Positions 52,060 through 63,729 of a stretch of 64,000 nucleotides of DNA are shown one piece after another. The translations under genes and the position numbers were made by a program. Each line of letters opens with the position of its first letter. Position 1 is the stretch's first letter. The notes under the pieces were generated by a model. That model worked only from the letters and a program-made list of their open reading frames with translations. It was not told where the DNA came from and searched no databases. This stretch comes from Pithys albifrons albifrons (Eukaryota > Chordata > Aves > Passeriformes > Thamnophilidae). Where the stretch lies: positions 11,602,660-11,666,659 of the forward strand of contig NC_092465.1 in the NCBI RefSeq assembly GCF_047495875.1. The letters are read 5' to 3'.

Positions 52060-52122
52060 GCAACAGCATGGGGTTCAGATGAAGACACCAGGAGGTCCTG
52101 TCAAAGTAAAGGGAAAACAGAG
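52060..52122 (+). CDS. SEMA5B: SEMA5B coding exon c (63 nt, symmetric)
   Basis: The exon follows GTTTTTCAG (AG at 52058-52059) and precedes the donor GTAAAT at 52123. It holds exactly 21 codons, reading ATAWGSDEDTRRSC then QSKGKTE. The cysteine is the first of the conserved sema-domain cysteines and should pair with the first cysteine of the next exon, by analogy with other semaphorins. The human sequence I remember begins ATEWASSEDTRRSC, so this copy has Ala in place of the acidic residue before Trp, and GSD in place of ASS. Both ends are on codon boundaries, so skipping would keep the frame but leave an unpaired cysteine. The adjacent introns are 23.8 and 9.6 kb. Confidence 0.94.
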
Positions 52123-55100
52123 GTAAATTTTTCTTGGTACAATGATGTTATGGGTAAATATATTTGCAACATGTGAAATCCACACAGGGAGCATCTGACA
52201 CCAGCTTGAGCCTGTAAATTTGCAGCAATTTAGCTCTACCACCACGTGCATAAGCACCACTGAGTGAGCCATTTCAAAGGCCCCCTCTCCAAGTTATTAC
52301 ACTTGCTCTGCATGAAATGTAAAGGTGATTTCGCTGCTGGAGAGGACACAATTTGTGACACATCAAGGAGCGGAGGGGTGGCAAGCCAGGGGTAGCATCT
52401 TGCAGTGTGGTCTGAGGCTGACTGGCTTGGTCAGGGTGCTCAGTAGTGAGCGCTGGCATTGGGCCATGTGGGGTTCAATGTGTGTTTGCAGGTGGAGTCC
52501 ATCGTTATACAATTCAGTGAGAACTGAATCTGCTCACACACTGCAGTCTGTTCAGATGGAATAACAGCTGCTTTGGAGGCAGATGCAGTCAGCTAAACTG
52601 CAGTTTGAAGGAAGAATTACTTGAACAAACATGTGCTGTCCCAGAAGTTTGGAGTTTGCAGATGTTTCTGATCCAGCCATGGGGCCTTTCCACCCCTTTT
52701 CTGAGAAGCTAAAACAAAGGCATCTACCTAATAGCAGGAAGTATTTTGATGTTTCAAATGTGATGTTCTAAAATCTTTAGGTCTTAAGGGTGACACCTGC
52801 AACAGTGTCCTTTTGTCCTTAATATTACACTGCAAAGAGCTCTCAGTCCAAGACAAAGGAGCTGGACAAAGGATAAGACAGGATAAGCACAATCTTTCTT
52901 TAAACAAGAACAGTCAAGCAGAGAGTGATTGTGTGGCTGGTCCAAAATGCTGGAATCTGCCACATTGCAGTTCACTGCTTTAAACACAGGATTATCTGGT
53001 CTTTCATTGACCATATAAATTTTCTGTAATAAACTTTATGTGATTACTGTATTAACTTGTATATCCACAAAAAAAGCTAGCTTGAATTTTGCCAGATAGT
53101 CAGCAATTTATTTCACATAGAGAACAGAAGAACAGGAGTATGGGTATCTTAGAACATCTGTTAGAGTTTCATGTACAATCTACATTTTGCAGGAAAGCAC
53201 CATAGAGGCCAAATGGATTGGGTTAGGTGAACACCAAACATGGCCAGCCACAAGAAGAAGTAGGACAAAATTAAAAAAACTTCAAAACCCAAGAAATGAG
53301 GAATTTTTGAATTTGTAGTCTTAGTACTTTAAATGTGCAAAGAAAGTATTTTCCTCTTTTCTTCCATTGTAAATTCTATGAGATTTAAGTTGTATCCTAT
53401 TGTTCATGAAAAATTTGAATTTATAACCCAGAATTATTTGTCAACCTCTGGATAAAGCCATGCTCTTGACTGAAGAAATTCTAGGGTAATTTCAATTTAT
53501 CTTTGTTACTGTCCTGCCAAAAGAAAGCAATGGTCTGAGTATCTTCACGGCTGCCTCCTCACACTGCAAAGGGTTTGCCAGAAATTTCAGAAGGATGATG
53601 CTCTGAACAGCTGATTTTATGCTGTGTATGATACAGAGCTTGGAACTGTTTGGAGGGTGCAGTGACCATGAGTGAAATTCTGAGGAACCATAATTAAGCA
53701 GACTGTTAGACACTCCTTGACATAGAATTAATGGCAAACAGAGTTGTTGACTAAGAGTCTGACAAGAAGACAGGAAGTTACAAAGGCAAAAGGATTCTGC
53801 AGTAGCTAAGCAAACACAGATCTCCCAGGTCTGTATCTACTCTAACCTTTGTGTCCCTCTTGAGGCAACTCTACACATTCATTGTTTGTTACACTGCAGA
53901 GAAATGACTCAGCACTAGCTCAGAAATGCCAAGTTTACTCTCAGCACCTGGGGAAATGCTCTACTCCAGCTAAGAAGTCCAGCTCTGACCCAGCATCTCT
54001 GCCCTTCTCTGGGTGAATGCAGCAGAAATGGGAACAATTCTGATTCTGCTGTGTGATGGTGGTACAAGATGCAGAGCTCTGTCTGCTTCAGCTCTGCTTT
54101 GTCAAAATTTGACTAATGGAAGTGTTCTACCTAGCACAGATGATTTGATGATAAATATGTTATAGACTGTCAGGCACTTAGATATGTGGTGATAGAAGCT
54201 AGAAATAAGGAGGACCTTTGGCTCTTACATTAATTCACAGTGTAGTTGGCAGAAGTTGTATGACTGGTCCATTTTCCTTGCCCATTTAATAATGCATATA
54301 TTTTAGGGTGAGGCTTTCAAAACCACCTAGTGTATTAAAATGTCTTTTTTCCCCCCTTCATTCTTGTGCCTCTTGAGTATCAAAATCAGACTCTTCCTTC
54401 TTCTTAGAAAATCTCTTCTTAAAATCCTTAGAGCTGTACCATAAGAAAAATAAGAACTACAAGAATAAAAGACACAAAATTGAAATCACAGAAGTGTAAT
54501 TATCACAGCATGATGGTTACTCCACATTTGAGTACCTAATTTCCAGAAAAAAGGCAGATGAAAAATTTAAGGTTAGAAGGTACCATTTCTTCTGGCACAT
54601 TGTATAGCTCTGTCCATAAACCTCACCTGCTTATTCCTAAATTGAGCTCAGTAACTTGTGTTTGGCTGCTGCAGCTTTTTTTGACTAAAGCAGAAAGTTT
54701 TGCACTGAAGACCTGAAGCAAATGGGGTGACAGTGTTTTGTTGGCTTGTTCTAAAGGCTGATCACTTCCCTGTTAACAACATATACTTTATTTTCTTTTT
54801 GGATCTGGTTTCAGTTTTGAGTGGCTGGGTCTCATTTTGTCCTTCTCTGTTAGATTAAAGAGCCCTTTAGTTACCACTGTTTATTTTTTACAGAGATACT
54901 TATACTTGTCAATTCAGATCTTAGGCTTTTTAAAAACATAAAAAGATGAGTACTCTAAGCCTCTTTCTCCAAGTAATTTTTCTACTGCCCTTCAATATTT
55001 TTATCTGTTTTTTTTCCTCCATATTTTACCTGTATTTTGTCAATCTCTCTGATGCCTGAGTATGATTAAAACAGTCTCCCACCTTCCTCTGTTCATATAC

Positions 55101-58100
55101 ATGGCAGTTTTGTAAGCTCTTCTGCCACAGGAGATCATGCAGAATTGTCTGGCCACTGTGACCAGTAAATCCTTTTCACTGTTGCTACTCTTGGAATGTA
55201 ATCTTCATACTTATACATAAAGCCCTTTTGTTCCCTTTTTCTATAATGCATAGTATCTTAAAAAAATGTTTTGTTTGTTGGATCCAGCTCACCAACCATT
55301 CTGGCATATATCACTAAATGTAGAGAGAAGCATTGACCTCACTGACAATTACTACTTTTGTAATCTTTGGGTTATCCACAAATATTATTTAAGAAAAATG
55401 TTGATACTGGGCTGGTACCACCCCTGCTGAGACTCCACTAGAGCAGCAAGTTTATGAGTGATTTCACTTTGAGGACTGTTTTCATTCCAGTAATTTATCA
55501 GATTTTAATCTCTTAATGTATAAGTTCCTGAAATGGAGTTTAAAATTAACTCTGTGCAATATATCATGCAGTATTAAAACAAACACCTTGGAAATGTCTC
55601 TTTCATTTATGTTATTTTTATAAACTAAAACTTGTGGTTTCCTCAAAGAAGTGTACATGCTTTACTTGCCATGTTTCTGAAGATCCATGCTGGCTTCCAC
55701 AAGTAATCATTCTTATTTTTGCAGCCTTTATAAAATGTATCATGATCAGCACCTTTAAATTGTCCCCTGGAAAACATCTACATTACTGAGAGACAGTGCA
55801 GAGAACAAAGTCAGTGTTACACTCCCTTTTTTTGTGTCTTCCAAATGAAATCATCCAGAGGTTGTAGTTAAAATGAGTAATGGATAGAGCAGAAGGGGAA
55901 GAGGTGTATTTAATTTCATTAGGAGTTGCTCAGCTCCTAGTTCGTAATTGGTTTGCCTCTATATAACAGTCCACATCCACCACATCTAAGGAATTTTGCC
56001 TGACATGGAAAGTTGTGGCTTTTTAAACATGAGAACTTCGGTCTTTCCTTTGTTTAAGCATCAAATTATTTGTAAACTTTCCAAAAGAAGTACAACATTA
56101 TTTTAAAATATGTAAAGAAACCATTTGTGAAAATGACAGTGAAAAATGGCAGCTCTTACGTGCTCCCCTAAGAGCTTTGTGTAGGCAGGAGGAAGATGAT
56201 GCACTAATAACCCTTCTGGAGCAAGAAAGAAATGAGAAACATCTGGTAGGCATCCAGCATTTATCTCACTGTGTTGCCAATGTAGCTTCCTTCTTTTTTT
56301 GTATGCTGTCCTGGTGCTGTGAGGTCTTATGATTTACACAAGGTGACAGGAAAATCCTAACCCAAGGCTTCAGCCCATCTAAATGGGATTGGTGCAGAAA
56401 TTGCTGAGCTAATGGAGGAATCTGCTGTTTCAGGCCTTCAAGTGGCTCTGTGTCACACAGAGGATGTGCTCTCTGCTTATCTGGTGAAACTGAGAAATTC
56501 TACACCACTTAAGAATAATAGGCATCCAAATAGGACAGGCACCATAGAAATCCCCAGGCAAAGAGAAATAACTGGGAGTCTGTCAGCCTTTTGTAACTCT
56601 TTCTAGAGACCTGAACTGACATTCCTATTACTTCTGCTCAGCTATCAATGCAGAATCAGCCCCTAAGTTTGATTAGAAGTCGTTAAAGAAAACTTGGCTG
56701 GAAAAATCATTAGCAATTCTCTTTGCTATCTGTTGCACTCAAAGGAGAAAGGCAGTTTGGTTAAGGCCTTGGCTTAAACTGAGTAACATAATTGCTTGTC
56801 CAAAGAAGTAAATACAGATATCTGAAAATGTGTTAATAGCAGTGCTTGAGAACAAGTTAGGTCTTGATTATTTTTAACAAATTGGGATAAACTGCAACAG
56901 TTAAATGTTTGCTGCACTCTAAAATGTCGCTGAAGGGGTAACTTGGAGTTCTGCTGGCTAATTTTCTGAACTCCAGGTTTTACTTCAGGAGTTTGAGTTT
57001 CTCTGAGGATGGCAGACCATTTGCCACACCTATTTTGTCTCATACAGTACATAACTGTGGGCTTAATCTGTGATTAAAATATATCAGTATGTGATGAAAT
57101 AAGGTTAGCGAGTTAAAAAGGAAATCTTTGACAACAGGGCTTGTGTGGTTTATTCAAACTAAAAGGCCATTAAAGCAGTGCCTATATATGGCTGTGCTTT
57201 CAAAGAAAATTGCATCTGTACAATGAGATTAAGGGCTTATAACAGTTTAGCACTCTGGTGTTAAGAGATGACAGAAGAAATGACTAAGCATCTACAGCTG
57301 GATTATTTGCAACATCCTGAAATTGTCTTTTTGAATTTTCCCTCAATCAGAAGGTGCAGTAGGTCAGCCCCTCCATTTGCTGATCTGTCCACATAAATGA
57401 AGGCAGTAAGAGGGCACCACTGCTGCTTCTTTGGGTTTGAAATGTGCTCTCAAAGCAGCTTGACATTTCTGTGAACTAGAGAGAGACCTAGTCCTGACCA
57501 CAGTCATGGACATACAGCATTCACAGACAGTGAATGAACAGTAACTCTAAATGTTAGAAAAAAATGAGATAAATGAGGATAGGCTTAAACTGAGGGGGTG
57601 GAAGGGAGGGGTTTCAGTGAAGTTAGTTCTGTTACTGTCTCTGAGGTTTTGTGCCTTGCAGTGTTGAGCATTAGAACTCATGTACTCTTCCTTTCTAGGA
57701 AAACAAGGGTCATTAGACTGGGAAAAAAAAAGTGATACCCTCTAAATTTAAGGCCTTATCTCAAAGAAGTGACCAGTACTAGGTAATTTTGAGGAAGGGG
57801 CTGGAACCTGAAAGTGGGTGACATGCAATTCATAGGAAAATCAGAGATATGCTTAATTCTGTGGCGGTGAGCCACAGGTTTTTATCAGCTCTGCCATATA
57901 TTTAATAATAATCCCAACTAATATAACTGAGTTATTCTTATTAACCATATAAATATGCAGTCTTCCCCCTTTATTTAAATCCTTAATCTCTTGATCCCAG
58001 TAATATCTTCTGGTAATGAGATTTGCAGACTGATCATACACGATTTAACTGTCTGCTCCATAATGTGAGAGCACGATCCAAAGATTGTCTTGTCTGCACA

Positions 58101-61100
58101 GAGGTGAGTTCAAACTTGCCAGTTTTTCTGGTTACATTAAAGCCTGTCTGAATTTTGCCTCCTGCATGCCTAGAGTTTTCCAGCCACATGGAAGAAACTG
58201 TATTAAATAGCTCCTATTTTCTGTAGGGGTTTGTGAGATCATTTTACTAACCAGTTGCCTCAGCTATGAATTGTTGCAAAGAGCAGCATATTGAATGACT
58301 TTTCAGAGCAAATCCAGGCTGGTTTAAAGAACACAGTGAGAAGGCTGTTCCTTGCTATTTATTTGGAGAATGGGTTAGAAAGATGATCTAATGTAAATCT
58401 CCCAGACAGTGTCTTGAGAAAAATCCTGCAAGTGGGAGCTTTTAAGTGGTTTGGTTTCTTCTTTGCTTTTGTTGGAGGTTTCCATAGACTGACATGACTG
58501 GCAGTGGGTTCAGCAATAAGAAACATGAGATGAGCACCATATTCCTCTTTGAGCCAGGCAGGTTAGAGAGATGTGGTCTCATAGTTAGACCTTTGTGACT
58601 GCCCTTCAGCAGCTCCTCTAACTCAGCATGTCACCACAGCAAGTTTAGCACCTGCATTGTATTGGTTGAGAGACCAGGGCTCATAATATACATCTGTTTC
58701 CTTTAAATGTGTAAATTGCTTTGAGAACAGCGTATGAAACATGCATATTATCATTGTTCTTCCTCCAGAAGAACGTAGTGCTGCTATCATCATCCTTAAG
58801 ACAGGTCCAGGGAAAATGCCTATTGAGTTAATTCATAGGAACACCTCCAGTTGGGCATGACCCACACCTAGTTTCTGCCTTTTACAGCTATTGAAATATT
58901 TAGCAGGTTTGGTGCATCCAGTTCCCTGAAAAGTATCAGCTGTCCAATGTTTCTAGTGTGACACCTCACCCATACTGACTGTGCTCTTCTGCTCTTTGGC
59001 AATATACTGGAAGTCATAGATTAAGTATCCTGGAGCAGGTTCAGACACCAGCAGATATATTTGCTCAGTATGGTTTCTTCCTCTATTTCAGTAAAAATTT
59101 CTGCTTTGGACAGAATGGGTACAGATAAAACCTTACATAATTAGGCAGAAATAACACAAAATTATACCAGCTTCCAGCATCCTCACCAAGCCAGGCTACC
59201 TTGCCTGGCCTGGAGTAAAAGTGTGCATCAGATTCATCACTGCCAGTAGACTGCAGCATGTGACCTTCCAGAGAAATTCCTTTTGTGGGCTATCTTCTCA
59301 GGTGGGAAGATTTTTATAGAAATTGAAGTTTGTTCGTCTGTAATACAGTTCTGTGCAAATAAGAGAAGTCTCCAAATTAGAATTTTAGATTTCCACAGGA
59401 AAGGGCTTTAGTTAGGAATGCATTGTAGAAGCTAGGCAGGAAAGGGTCCAGGAACATAAATGGTTTTAGCTGTTTTAGGTCAGAAGCTGTGCTCAGACCC
59501 TGCACAAAGCAGGGAAAGGTGTGAGTGGAGGGGGAGCAGATGAGTACTTTCTTATTGTGTGAAATTTGACTATAGAGCTGCATTCTGGATTAGATGCCAA
59601 ATAAATCATATTCTGAAAACAAAACTCAGTTGGGAGAGGACCTAATACTTTTCCTAACAGTATTCACTCAAGAATTTCTAGTACTTTGCATTTAAATATA
59701 TAGTGGTCCTACTATTATGTGGGATTGAATAACTGTGCTCCACAGAAAGAATTACTTAAAGCAGTCATGAAATACAGACATCACTGGGGGAGGGAGTAAA
59801 TGGCAGGGCTCACAACACCATGCAGCAATGACAGGAGAGGGCAGAGGCGCTGGCAAGCCCTTCATCTTGTTAAAGGAAGCAATGGGACCTCTATTCGCAA
59901 CACACAGCAGGTGGGGCAGTGCTTCTCAAGGTCCTGTTTGTTAGACTGATGCACAGTCACCATGACTGATCTGCTTCTGAAATAAGAAGTGCTGAGTTGA
60001 CCCAGCTATGAATCTAAGCTCTTGTATTTGGGTGACAAGCTTTAGGTATCTGATCCCCCAGTGCCCCTGCTGAGCCTCAAGCCTGGCAGCACCTGTTTTA
60101 TGGCACTCTTTAGCTTCTGCCCAGGCTGGGTTAGCCCTCCTGGGCTGGCTCTGGAGTGCAGTCCCTGTGATCTTTTCCATTCCAAAGCAAGCACCATATG
60201 TCATGCCCATGCAGTCGCTGTCTGTGGCTGATGCTCCTTCAAGGAGTTGATTTCCATAGAGACAATGAAAGAAGATAGCACATAATACAGCTAAGCAAAC
60301 CCCTTCCTTTCCAGGGGATGTTTTTACACTGTTGAATCTTGTGAATGAAGTCTTCAGGAAGATGATGAACAGCATGGAGTGCTGTGAGATAGGGAAGCTT
60401 GCAGAATGATTGTTGCTTACAGAAGGAGAAGTGGTGTCTGCAGCTATAGGCTCAGCTTAGTGGCAGATGATGATCTGTTGGAGGGAGGAAAGCAAAGCAG
60501 CCAGGATAAACCAACTGAGGCTGTTATTTTTTATAGCAAGTTTCCTTTTCTGTTTATGGTATAATATAATAACTTTCTTCACTTGGAGCCCAGTAAGTGC
60601 CATCATTAGCTGTTGCTCATATCCTTTGCTCTGATGTGGCCCCAGAGCCCGGGGCGGGCAGGCTGATGCCAGGGTGACAGCACATCTCTTACTGGGGCTG
60701 TTTGAATGAACCTTGGGGCGGGTGGCCCTTGAGCCTCTTGCACTGCCTGTGGGAGTTGCAGGCTAGTCTCACACCTCCCTTTCCCTGTGCATACTGTTAT
60801 AAAGTTCCTGCCTGATATGGCCTCTTTCTCCCCCACTGTTTAACTCCAGGAGATACTCAGCCTGATCTGCAGTCCACAAGTCTGTGGATGCAAGGCTGTG
60901 GGGACAAAGGGAAGCTGTGGCTTTCTTTAGCAACGTGAAGGTGATTTTCTGAAAAAAAGCCAACTGCAGGCTTGTGCTGCCACCCCAACCCATCATGGGA
61001 CAGCAGGAGCCCTGCACCTTTGGGGAACGGTATGTGGAGAGAGTTGCCTTTTGTACCAGCAAGTGGTCATGCAACTGGGAAGAGAGAATTTGCTATTTCT

Positions 61101-61677
61101 TACTGGCCTGGCCTGAAAGAGAAACTCCTTCTACCATGGAAAATCCTGAGCACACAATCCTCTGGGAGGCAGGAAATAACAGCTTGTTCAAGCACGAGAT
61201 TCTCCTGACCAGCCTGGTCTGTTAAAGAGAAGTTCCTGCTGTTTCCCTGCTGGCATTGGTTTGAATTATAGTGCAGACAGACCTGCTGTCCTTCACTAGA
61301 GTTTGTGTCTGGGTAATGTTTTCAAAGCTGCAGCATTACTGGGAAAATAGGTTAGAAGTATCATCATGGAAAGAGGGAGAATTTCTCATCCAATGTAAGC
61401 AGAGCACAGAAAGAGTCACTTGTGTAGCTATGAGAGAGTCAATTTGGTGGATAACATCCTATCCAGGGATTGTGTAGGACCATGGTTAGAGAAAAAAACC
61501 CAGCAAATTTGGCTTGCTCACTTAGACCACTGGCTCCTCACAGATGTGCACTGCTTGATGCAACAAACCTCAGCCCAAGTTAGAGGTGAGGAACATGTAT
61601 TCCAGCTGCAATACAGGTATTTTTTTAATGTAGTAAAATTTTCAAAAATACTTTGTCTCTATCTTGTGTCTTTTTAG
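52123..61677 (+). other. SEMA5B: SEMA5B intron c-d (9.6 kb)
   Basis: Intron from a GTAAAT donor to a TCTTTTTAG acceptor, between codons. It is AT-leaning for most of its length, with long stretches (about 53740-56400) that lack any ORF of 60 codons on either strand. I recognised no mobile element, RNA gene or exon here. A GC-richer patch lies around 60630-60780, with several open frames on the minus strand and no recognisable product. Confidence 0.9.
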
Positions 61678-61776
61678 GAAGAGTGCCAGAACTATGTCCG
61701 AGTGCTGATTGTTTATGGCAAGAAGGTTTTTACCTGTGGTACCAACGCCTTTTCACCAGTGTGTTCAAGTCGACAG
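61678..61776 (+). CDS. SEMA5B: SEMA5B coding exon d (sema-domain cysteines 2-4)
   Basis: This 99-nt exon follows TCTTTTTAG (AG at 61676-61677) and ends before GTCTGT at 61777. It encodes 33 residues: EECQNYVRVLIVYGKK, then VFTCGTNAFSPVCSSRQ. The TCGTNAFSPVC motif is a hallmark of the semaphorin propeller, and its two cysteines form a small disulphide loop in semaphorins of known structure. The first cysteine should bond with the one in exon c. Both boundaries are on codons. An acceptor-like pyrimidine tract with CAG lies just after the donor (61780-61798). Retention of the downstream intron would meet a stop at 61799-61801. ORFs starting at 61653 and 61709 in other frames are shadows. Confidence 0.96.
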
Positions 61777-62519
61777 GTCTGTTTTCCTCTTTTGCAGTGA
61801 TGGAGAGGGCTGGATACACGCTCTGGGAAAGGCCAGTTATTTGGCAGGGCATCACTGCTGCAGAGAATATGTTCTAAATGTAGCTGACCTAAATTATTTT
61901 GGTTTTCTTCTTTGGGTCCCTTTGGGCTGCTTTGGCACAATGAGTGTATCTGCAGCTGGGGACCAAAAAGCTTGTTTTATGGCTAAGTTGGATCTGGACA
62001 AAGTCTTCTTTGTGTAAACCTTGGGTATGGTGCTGAAAATGGGGAATATAGACAAGCTTAGCTATGAGTACCTACTGAGTTGAATACTTAAAATTTTCAT
62101 TAAAATAAATAACAAAACTCCCTTTGGCTTCAAGAGAGGCAGGAGCAGGTCCAGGGCAATGTTTATTTTTATGTTTTTTAACGCCAGTATGTATTCAGGA
62201 GGTGTCTGTGGAAGATTAGAAACCTGTGCTAGCACCAGGGGCACCTGATTACACCATGCAGGTTGGGGCTTTATTGGCTGGGGAATTACCCTTCATACAA
62301 AGCAACAGAATCAGTGAGACTCAGACACAACTTCTTACATTGGCAAACAATGGATGTAAAGATCTACTTACAGTAATCACTGACATTACATTCTCACGGC
62401 GACCTGTTTTTTTAAAAGCAGAGGTTTGCTTGTAGGTACTCAGGGGCAAACTGAATTTCCTATACCAGTAAGAAAGCCAGATGCTCTTTAAGTTCTGTTC
62501 TCTCTCCTTTTAAATACAG
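61777..62519 (+). other. SEMA5B: SEMA5B intron d-e (743 bp)
   Basis: A short intron from GTCTGT to TAAATACAG, between codons. It begins with a pyrimidine tract and CAG at 61780-61798 that looks like a 3' splice site placed directly after the donor. The in-frame stop at 61799-61801 would end any product that retained this intron. Confidence 0.93.
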
Positions 62520-62733
62520 GTAGGAAATCTCAGCAAAATCATTGACAGAATTAATGGAGTGGCTCGGTGCCCATATGACCCTCGGCATAACTCGACAGCT
62601 GTGATTACATCACGAGGAGAACTCTATGCTGCAACTGTGATTGATTTTTCTGGACGGGATCCTGCTATTTACCGCAGCCTTGGAAATGTTCCCCCACTTA
62701 GGACAGCACAATACAACTCCAAATGGCTCAATG
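62520..62733 (+). CDS. SEMA5B: SEMA5B coding exon e (sema-domain blades)
   Basis: This 214-nt exon follows TTTTAAATACAG (AG at 62518-62519) and precedes GTAAAG at 62734. It encodes 71 residues and one extra base of a following Gly or Glu codon; the family has WLNEPNF here, so Glu is expected. Segments include VGNLSKIIDRINGVARCPYD, PRHNSTAVITSRGELYAATV, IDFSGRDPAIYRSLG and PPLRTAQYNSKWLN. NLS and NST are possible N-glycosylation sites. GELYAAT and RDPAIYRSLG are core semaphorin propeller motifs. It is the largest and best conserved exon in the window. Reading past the donor adds a short intronic tail and a stop near 62774, which is not part of the protein. The next exon is not in the window. 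Confidence 0.97.
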
Positions 62734-63729
62734 GTAAAGTCATGTGGGTCACATCTGAGCAAGAGATGTATTAAAGTCAGCTTGACAGGGTTGTAAATCT
62801 TTCCCCTCTTTTCATATTGAGATTCAGAGTTATGATGAGGAAGGGTTTCCGGTGCAATAATCAATGCAGCTCAGAAGACATTTAAAAAGAGCCTGCAAGT
62901 ATTTCAGAGAAGTTGATTTAGAATATAAAAAGTGGGTCTTACAGGTTACTTAACATATATATGGGTCTCTGTCTTGTGAGATGACCAAATATATCATTTC
63001 AACAAGAAAACCACTCAAAGATTTGAAGACCAAAACCAACTTAAAGCATCATATTGTTGACCCAGTTCTGCAGAATGATAAGTACTCTCTACTCCCACTG
63101 ACTCAGCTGAAGATGGTTGGTTTCAGTGCAAGTTCAGTCCAAAAATGAGAAATTTCACAGCATATTATGTTCCGTGTCAAATCATGCTGATGTGGATGTA
63201 TAGTTATTAACAGCAGCTCTTACCCCAGTGTGATAATACCCTGCATCAAGATACATGTAGAATTTCAACTGATGATCCCTGCACTGAGTCCACACCTTAT
63301 GAATGGGGCAAAGCACTTCTTGTCTGAGCTGACTGTAGTGATAGAGACTCCAAAATTCCCCCTCTCTCTTTTTACCCAGGTAAATTGACAAGATATTCAG
63401 AATCTTTCTATTAGGTTTCAGGACCTTTCAATTAAAGATAAGAGCAGTGGGACTGTGCACTCTCTGGAGCTTAGTGAGAGTGAACTAGGCTTCTGAGGTA
63501 TACTGAAGCCAGTAAGGAGATCCAGAATTTTGGAAAAAGGATGTAATCAGGCGAGACTGTGAATTAGCACCAAGAAGCATCATATCCCATACACACTCAT
63601 TAGAAATACATTCCTCTTGTCTGCACATGAATGCAAAATTCAGAAGGAATCCACATTGAAACAGGGGAGTTTAAGAAAGACAAACAGTAACTGAGGTATG
63701 TGACTGGAAAAACTAATGTGAGTCTTGGA
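62734..63729 (+). other. SEMA5B: Start of the intron after SEMA5B exon e
   Basis: Intronic sequence after a GTAAAG donor that splits a codon after its first base. The family sequence that should follow (EPNF, then a conserved aromatic-rich segment) is not found before 64000, so the next exon lies beyond the window. I see nothing else in these bases until the CR1 copy begins. Confidence 0.85.

Larger units (their letters stand above)
13014..62733 (+). other. SEMA5B: SEMA5B gene, internal part (five coding exons)
   Basis: This is the visible span of a semaphorin-5B gene. Five exons with AG acceptors and GT donors join without a frame break and encode about 174 residues of the early sema domain. 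From established knowledge of the family, SEMA5B is a single-pass membrane protein with a signal peptide, sema domain, PSI domain, thrombospondin type-1 repeats, transmembrane segment and short tail. It acts as a mostly repulsive or inhibitory cue for axons and neurites through plexin-A receptors, for example in retina and spinal cord. The SEMA5B call over SEMA5A rests on PWVSNFTYPG, on EDTRRSCQSKGKTEEECQNY and on VARCPYDPRHNSTAV, which match SEMA5B better as I recall the two. Introns within the span are 15,112, 23,788, 9,555 and 743 bp. Start, stop and both ends of the gene are outside the window. Confidence 0.93.

Noticed and set aside
59941..60375. 144-codon open frame on the minus strand
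   Set aside because: No recognisable domain or repeat likeness, and no sign of exon structure. Likely chance.
61709..62017. 102-codon open frame overlapping exon d
   Set aside because: It is in a different frame from the sema-domain reading and runs into the intron.
62559..62774. Open frame starting at an internal Met in exon e
   Set aside because: The Met codon overlaps real coding sequence in the same frame (within VARCPYD context) only by the search rule for starts. The true exon is 62520-62733, and the bases after 62733 are intron.
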